Below are positions 19,792-19,884 of a DNA stretch of 19,884 nt, piece after piece (the first letter of the stretch is position 1; each line of letters opens with the position of its first letter). Made by a program: the position numbers and the translations under genes. The DNA is taken from assembly GCA_964598695.1 (NCBI GenBank), contig CAZRDB010000081.1:1-19884 (forward strand). The letters run 5' to 3'. The stretch comes from CAZRDB01 sp964598695. Its GTDB lineage: Bacteria > Armatimonadota > Zipacnadia > UBA1398. Below the pieces are notes generated by a model. It was given only the letters and a program-made list of their open reading frames with translations, was not told the DNA's origin and did not search any database.

Positions 19792-19884
19792 GTGCGCTGG
19801 ACAACGCGTGTGATGCTGTGCGTGGCTGCGGTCGCCCTGCTCGGGCTGCTCGCCACGGGCTGCATGCAGAAGCCCGACCCGGCC
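19792..19884 (+). CDS. Small lipoprotein, copy 2 (truncated by window end)
   Basis: A paralogue of the gene at 19342. GTG start at 19792 with the same AAGGAGG seven bases upstream, and 31 codons visible. The signal peptide VRWTTRVMLCVAAVALLGLLATGC and the start of the mature part (MQKPDPA) differ from copy 1 at six of 31 residues, while the lipobox and the first mature residues are kept. Both copies appear intact so far, so the duplication has probably been retained rather than degraded. Confidence 0.78.
   Translation, partial: MRWTTRVMLCVAAVALLGLLATGCMQKPDPA

Larger units (their letters stand above)
19238..19884 (+). repeat. Tandem duplication of a small-lipoprotein cassette (period about 450 bp)
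   Basis: Two co-oriented copies: one from 19238 and one from 19689 to the window end. Each opens with CACAACCGAYACGAGGA. A diverged spacer follows, then a nearly identical block from GGGCACTCCGCCGCGG through the ribosome-binding site and the first 31 codons of the lipoprotein gene (about nine in ten bases identical by eye). The start codons are 450 bp apart. The second copy is cut by the window edge. Confidence 0.88.

Overview
The window is a high-GC (roughly two-thirds G+C or more), gene-dense bacterial segment from a draft or metagenome-style assembly: a run of ten Ns sits at 3243-3252. The gene set implies a Gram-negative cell with peptidoglycan and a Kdo-containing outer membrane (MurJ-like flippase, MltG, arabinose-5-phosphate isomerase). 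The large secreted glycosidases and the glycosidase accessory domain, the DUF6485-type mini-protein and the orphan LytTR regulator fit a planctomycete-like or other uncultured lineage. That placement is inference only. Most genes have a clear Shine-Dalgarno sequence. No transposon, integrase, phage gene or CRISPR array was seen.

Layout. 1-5198 is all minus strand: a MurJ/MviN-type flippase cut by the window edge, a secreted HtrA-like serine protease with two C-terminal chaperone-like repeats, the assembly gap, a secreted protein of unknown function, a Cys-rich DUF6485 protein, and an Ala/Pro-rich exported protein ending at a strong terminator. 5296-11192 (minus) is a tightly packed envelope operon: ruvX, mltG, a YqeG-type HAD phosphatase, kdsD and a 993-residue secreted GHL10-like glycosidase. 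Starts and stops overlap at three of its four junctions. A divergent intergenic region follows, with back-to-back promoter candidates sharing one -35 palindrome, then a plus-strand family 2 glycosidase.

13598-15688 is rich in RNA. It holds a bidirectional hairpin, the fluoride channel gene crcB under a fluoride riboswitch, a tRNA-Thr(UGU) just upstream on the same strand, an esterase, and a complete tmRNA gene (ssrA) with its own promoter and a short tag reading ANNNYALAA. 15689-16684 (minus) is a trans-polyprenyl diphosphate synthase with a near-consensus promoter and a structured leader. 17046-19228 (plus) is a LytTR response regulator followed by a GAF-sensor kinase with degenerate catalytic boxes. 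The window ends in a tandem duplication of a tiny lipoprotein gene with its upstream region.

How the genes fit together. Many serve the cell envelope: lipid II flipping, polyprenyl carrier synthesis, glycan-strand termination, Kdo supply, periplasmic proteolysis and polysaccharide breakdown. The best candidates for something undescribed are the protease/chaperone-repeat fusion, the glycosidase embedded in the Kdo/peptidoglycan operon, the YqeG-type phosphatase coupled to KdsD, and the degenerate LytTR/GAF-kinase pair next to a duplicated lipoprotein cassette.
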